Assembly (NCBI RefSeq): GCF_003268025.1
Contig: NZ_QLUW01000006.1
Span: forward strand, 392,507 to 456,506
DNA from: Paenibacillus montanisoli
Lineage (GTDB): Bacteria; Bacillota; Bacilli; Paenibacillales; Paenibacillaceae
Direction of reading: 5' to 3'
Length of the DNA: 64,000 nt
Shown: piece by piece, positions 62,647 to 64,000 of the stretch
How positions within the stretch are numbered: the first letter of the stretch is position 1
Layout: each line of letters begins with the position of its first letter
Position numbers and translations under genes: made by a program
The notes under the pieces: generated by a model
The model's database searches: none
Seen by the model: only the letters and a program-made list of their open reading frames with translations
Told to the model about the DNA's origin: nothing

Positions 62647-63522
62647 GTGGAACATATAAAAACACATTTCAAAACCATATTTGAACATAATGAGGCAGTG
62701 ATCAGCCTGGCGGCTATCGAGAATCCGGTTCCATATAATCCGATGATCGACGGTCTTGATCTTCTGGTGCTGGTCATCTCTAAAGAAATCGAACCGGTCC
62801 GGGGGACGGAGCATGTCCAGATCGGCGGCGATCGGATTCAGATTAGATCGGTAACGCCGGCCATGCTGGAGCAGTGGACGACAGGCTGCGAAAACCGGAG
62901 CATCATACAATGGCTCGTTCGGGGGGAAATCCTGTTGGACCGAGACAATTATTTGCTTAACTTAAGGGAAAGCTTGCTCGCCTTCCCATCACCCATGCGC
63001 GGGCAGAAGCAGCTGGTGGAGTTCTCTCATTTTATCCGCAGCTACCAGCAGGCCAAGCAGGACTTGCAGGACAACAACCTGCTGGATGCTTACTCCAACG
63101 TGCTGACAGCTCTCCATCATTGGGCGCATATCGCGTTTATAGAAGAAGGCGTACATCCGGAATTAACCGTATGGAGGCAGATGAGAAGGTTCAACCCGGG
63201 CATCTATAAGCTGTACGAGGAGCTGACCTCTTCGCCGGAATCGCTGGAGAAACGTGTACAGCTGGTACTGCTTGCTTGCGAGTTCTCCGTGATGAACAAG
63301 ATGAAATCCTCTTGCGGTCTGCTCTTCTCGATCTTGGAAAGCCGCGAGGAGCCTTGGAGCGTGATGGAGCTGCAAAACCATCCTTGTCTCATGGACCTGC
63401 ACATGGATTTGTCGCTGCTGCTTCAAAAACTGGTTAAGCGCGGTTATATTCGTGAGGTTGCCTACATGACGCTTTTAGGCGATGCAGAAGCGATCGAGCT
63501 GCGTTATCATTACGTTTCTTAG
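62647..63522 (+). CDS. ygxA: YgxA-like nucleotidyltransferase-fold protein
   Basis: A 291-residue soluble protein. The N-terminal third resembles a nucleotidyltransferase fold with LDLLVLVIS in place of the catalytic DxD motif, so activity is doubtful; the remainder is helical. B. subtilis ygxA lies in the same place, directly upstream of an rRNA operon. GTG 62647 follows GGGGGATC. A terminator precedes the rRNA promoters. Confidence 0.85.
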   Translation: MEHIKTHFKTIFEHNEAVISLAAIENPVPYNPMIDGLDLLVLVISKEIEPVRGTEHVQIGGDRIQIRSVTPAMLEQWTTGCENRSIIQWLVRGEILLDRDNYLLNLRESLLAFPSPMRGQKQLVEFSHFIRSYQQAKQDLQDNNLLDAYSNVLTALHHWAHIAFIEEGVHPELTVWRQMRRFNPGIYKLYEELTSSPESLEKRVQLVLLACEFSVMNKMKSSCGLLFSILESREEPWSVMELQNHPCLMDLHMDLSLLLQKLVKRGYIREVAYMTLLGDAEAIELRYHYVS

Positions 63523-63525
63523 CGG

Positions 63526-63560
63526 AAAATCACGGCCTCGTCAGGGCCGTGATTTTTTTT
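63526..63560 (+). terminator. Terminator before the rRNA operon
   Basis: AAAATCACGGCC (63526-63537) pairs with GGCCGTGATTTT (63545-63556), followed by T to 63560. Confidence 0.92.
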
Positions 63561-63572
63561 ATAAATTAATGC

Positions 63573-63710
63573 TTGACGTATCCTTAGGGCATGTGATAAA
63601 TTCTTTATTACCGCCTCCGGGAAAAGAATGAAACAGCGAAAGCGGGCAAGCAAGTAAGAAAAAAAGTTTTAAAAAAATGCTTGCAATCGAACGACCGGAT
63701 GTGATATATT
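63573..63710 (+). promoter_or_regulatory. Tandem rRNA promoters P1 and P2
   Basis: P1: TTGACG (63573-63578) and TAAATT (63597-63602), 18 bases apart. P2: TTGCAA (63681-63686) and TATATT (63705-63710), also 18 bases. Both have TGTGA directly before the -10. Paired promoters of this kind are typical of Bacillales rRNA operons. Together with the leader this accounts for the gap up to the 16S gene. Confidence 0.8.
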
Positions 63711-63765
63711 AATCAAGTCGCCGCTGAGACAACGGCGAGCGAAACAACTGAAGTAATGAAGCATT

Positions 63766-63780
63766 TGTTCCTTGAAAACT
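63766..63780 (+). promoter_or_regulatory. boxA-like antitermination site in rRNA leader
   Basis: TGTTCCTTGAAAACT closely matches the Bacillus rRNA boxA (TGCTCTTTGAAAAC). It lies about 110 bases before the 16S start. Confidence 0.8.
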
Positions 63781-63876
63781 GAACAATGAGCGACCTGTCA
63801 AAAGGTTTTAAAATGAAGCAAGTCAGCGATGAGCTAACAAGCCATCCCTGAAAATGGACGAGTTTTCTCGGCTACT

Positions 63877-64000
63877 TTTATGGAGAGTTTGATCCTGGCT
63901 CAGGACGAACGCTGGCGGCGTGCCTAATACATGCAAGTCGAGCGGATCTTCCCTTCGGGGAAGGTTAGCGGCGGACGGGTGAGTAACACGTAGGCAACCT
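63877..64000 (+). rRNA. rrs: 16S ribosomal RNA, 5' end only
   Basis: The universal sequence AGAGTTTGATCCTGGCTCAG begins at 63884, so the mature 5' end is near 63877. GACGAACGCTGGCGGCGTGC and GCGGACGGGTGAGTAACACG follow, as in Bacillales. The gene runs off the window end. Confidence 0.98.

Overview
The window looks like a chromosomal segment of a Paenibacillus-like, spore-forming, moderately GC-rich Firmicute. This rests on strong purine-rich ribosome binding sites with frequent GTG/TTG starts, a carbohydrate-active gene load, bactofilins, SigY and PerR, and blocks whose order matches Bacillus subtilis: ydcC-alr-ndoAI-ndoA, sigY-yxlCDEFG, gatCAB, and perR-ygzB-ygxA next to an rRNA operon. The 5' end of a 16S rRNA gene closes the window. 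The genus is inferred and was not checked against a database. I see no insertion sequence, prophage, CRISPR array or tRNA.

Layout. 1-12629: a glycan-use cluster with a DUF5696 protein (5' end missing), two sugar ABC permeases, an 814-bp stretch of repeats, then GH16, GH2, two GH123/DUF4091-like enzymes and a DUF5107 protein. 12724-15993: a fused isobutyryl-CoA mutase (icmF). 16083-20111: an iron/heme cluster behind two Fur boxes, with a stalked binding protein, permease, ATPase, and an ankyrin-like protein fused to an IsdG-type heme monooxygenase. 20255-21288: a tandem pair of DUF6143-like proteins. 21489-24987: ydcC-like lipoprotein, alr and the EndoAI/EndoA toxin-antitoxin pair. 25164-26541: two bactofilins. 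26941-30279: a GH31 alpha-xylosidase divergent from an AraC regulator.

30485-36671: a compact Tad/Flp-type secretion or pilus operon (CpaB, TadZ, TadA, TadB, TadC and four small membrane-anchored proteins), preceded by a probable promoter and a terminator-like hairpin in its leader. 36647-38393: a segment with a small ORF and a fatty acid desaturase, bracketed by two copies of the end of the Tad operon. 38407-39672: an M24 peptidase. 40105-46872: a uronate/sugar-acid cluster with mannonate dehydratase, two TIM-barrel isomerases, two Gfo/Idh/MocA oxidoreductases, an AraC regulator and an SDR.

46933-50086: the sigY operon behind an ECF-type promoter. 50216-54372: two proteins of unknown function and a three-gene ABC-2 exporter. 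54461-57716: gatCAB. 57833-62058: a DUF4097 envelope protein, perR and a stalked GH18 protein. 62117-63522: ygzB- and ygxA-like genes, then tandem rRNA promoters, boxA and 16S rRNA.

How the genes work together. The first cluster imports oligosaccharides and degrades them in the cytoplasm, since its hydrolases have no signal peptides. The Fur cluster imports a ferric chelate or heme and releases the iron. The Tad operon assembles a cell-surface structure. The 40-47 kb cluster feeds hexuronates into central metabolism. The least explained items are the ankyrin-IsdG fusion, the small paralogous Tad proteins, the palindrome arrays with 51-bp spacing, and the duplicated Tad terminus flanking the desaturase.
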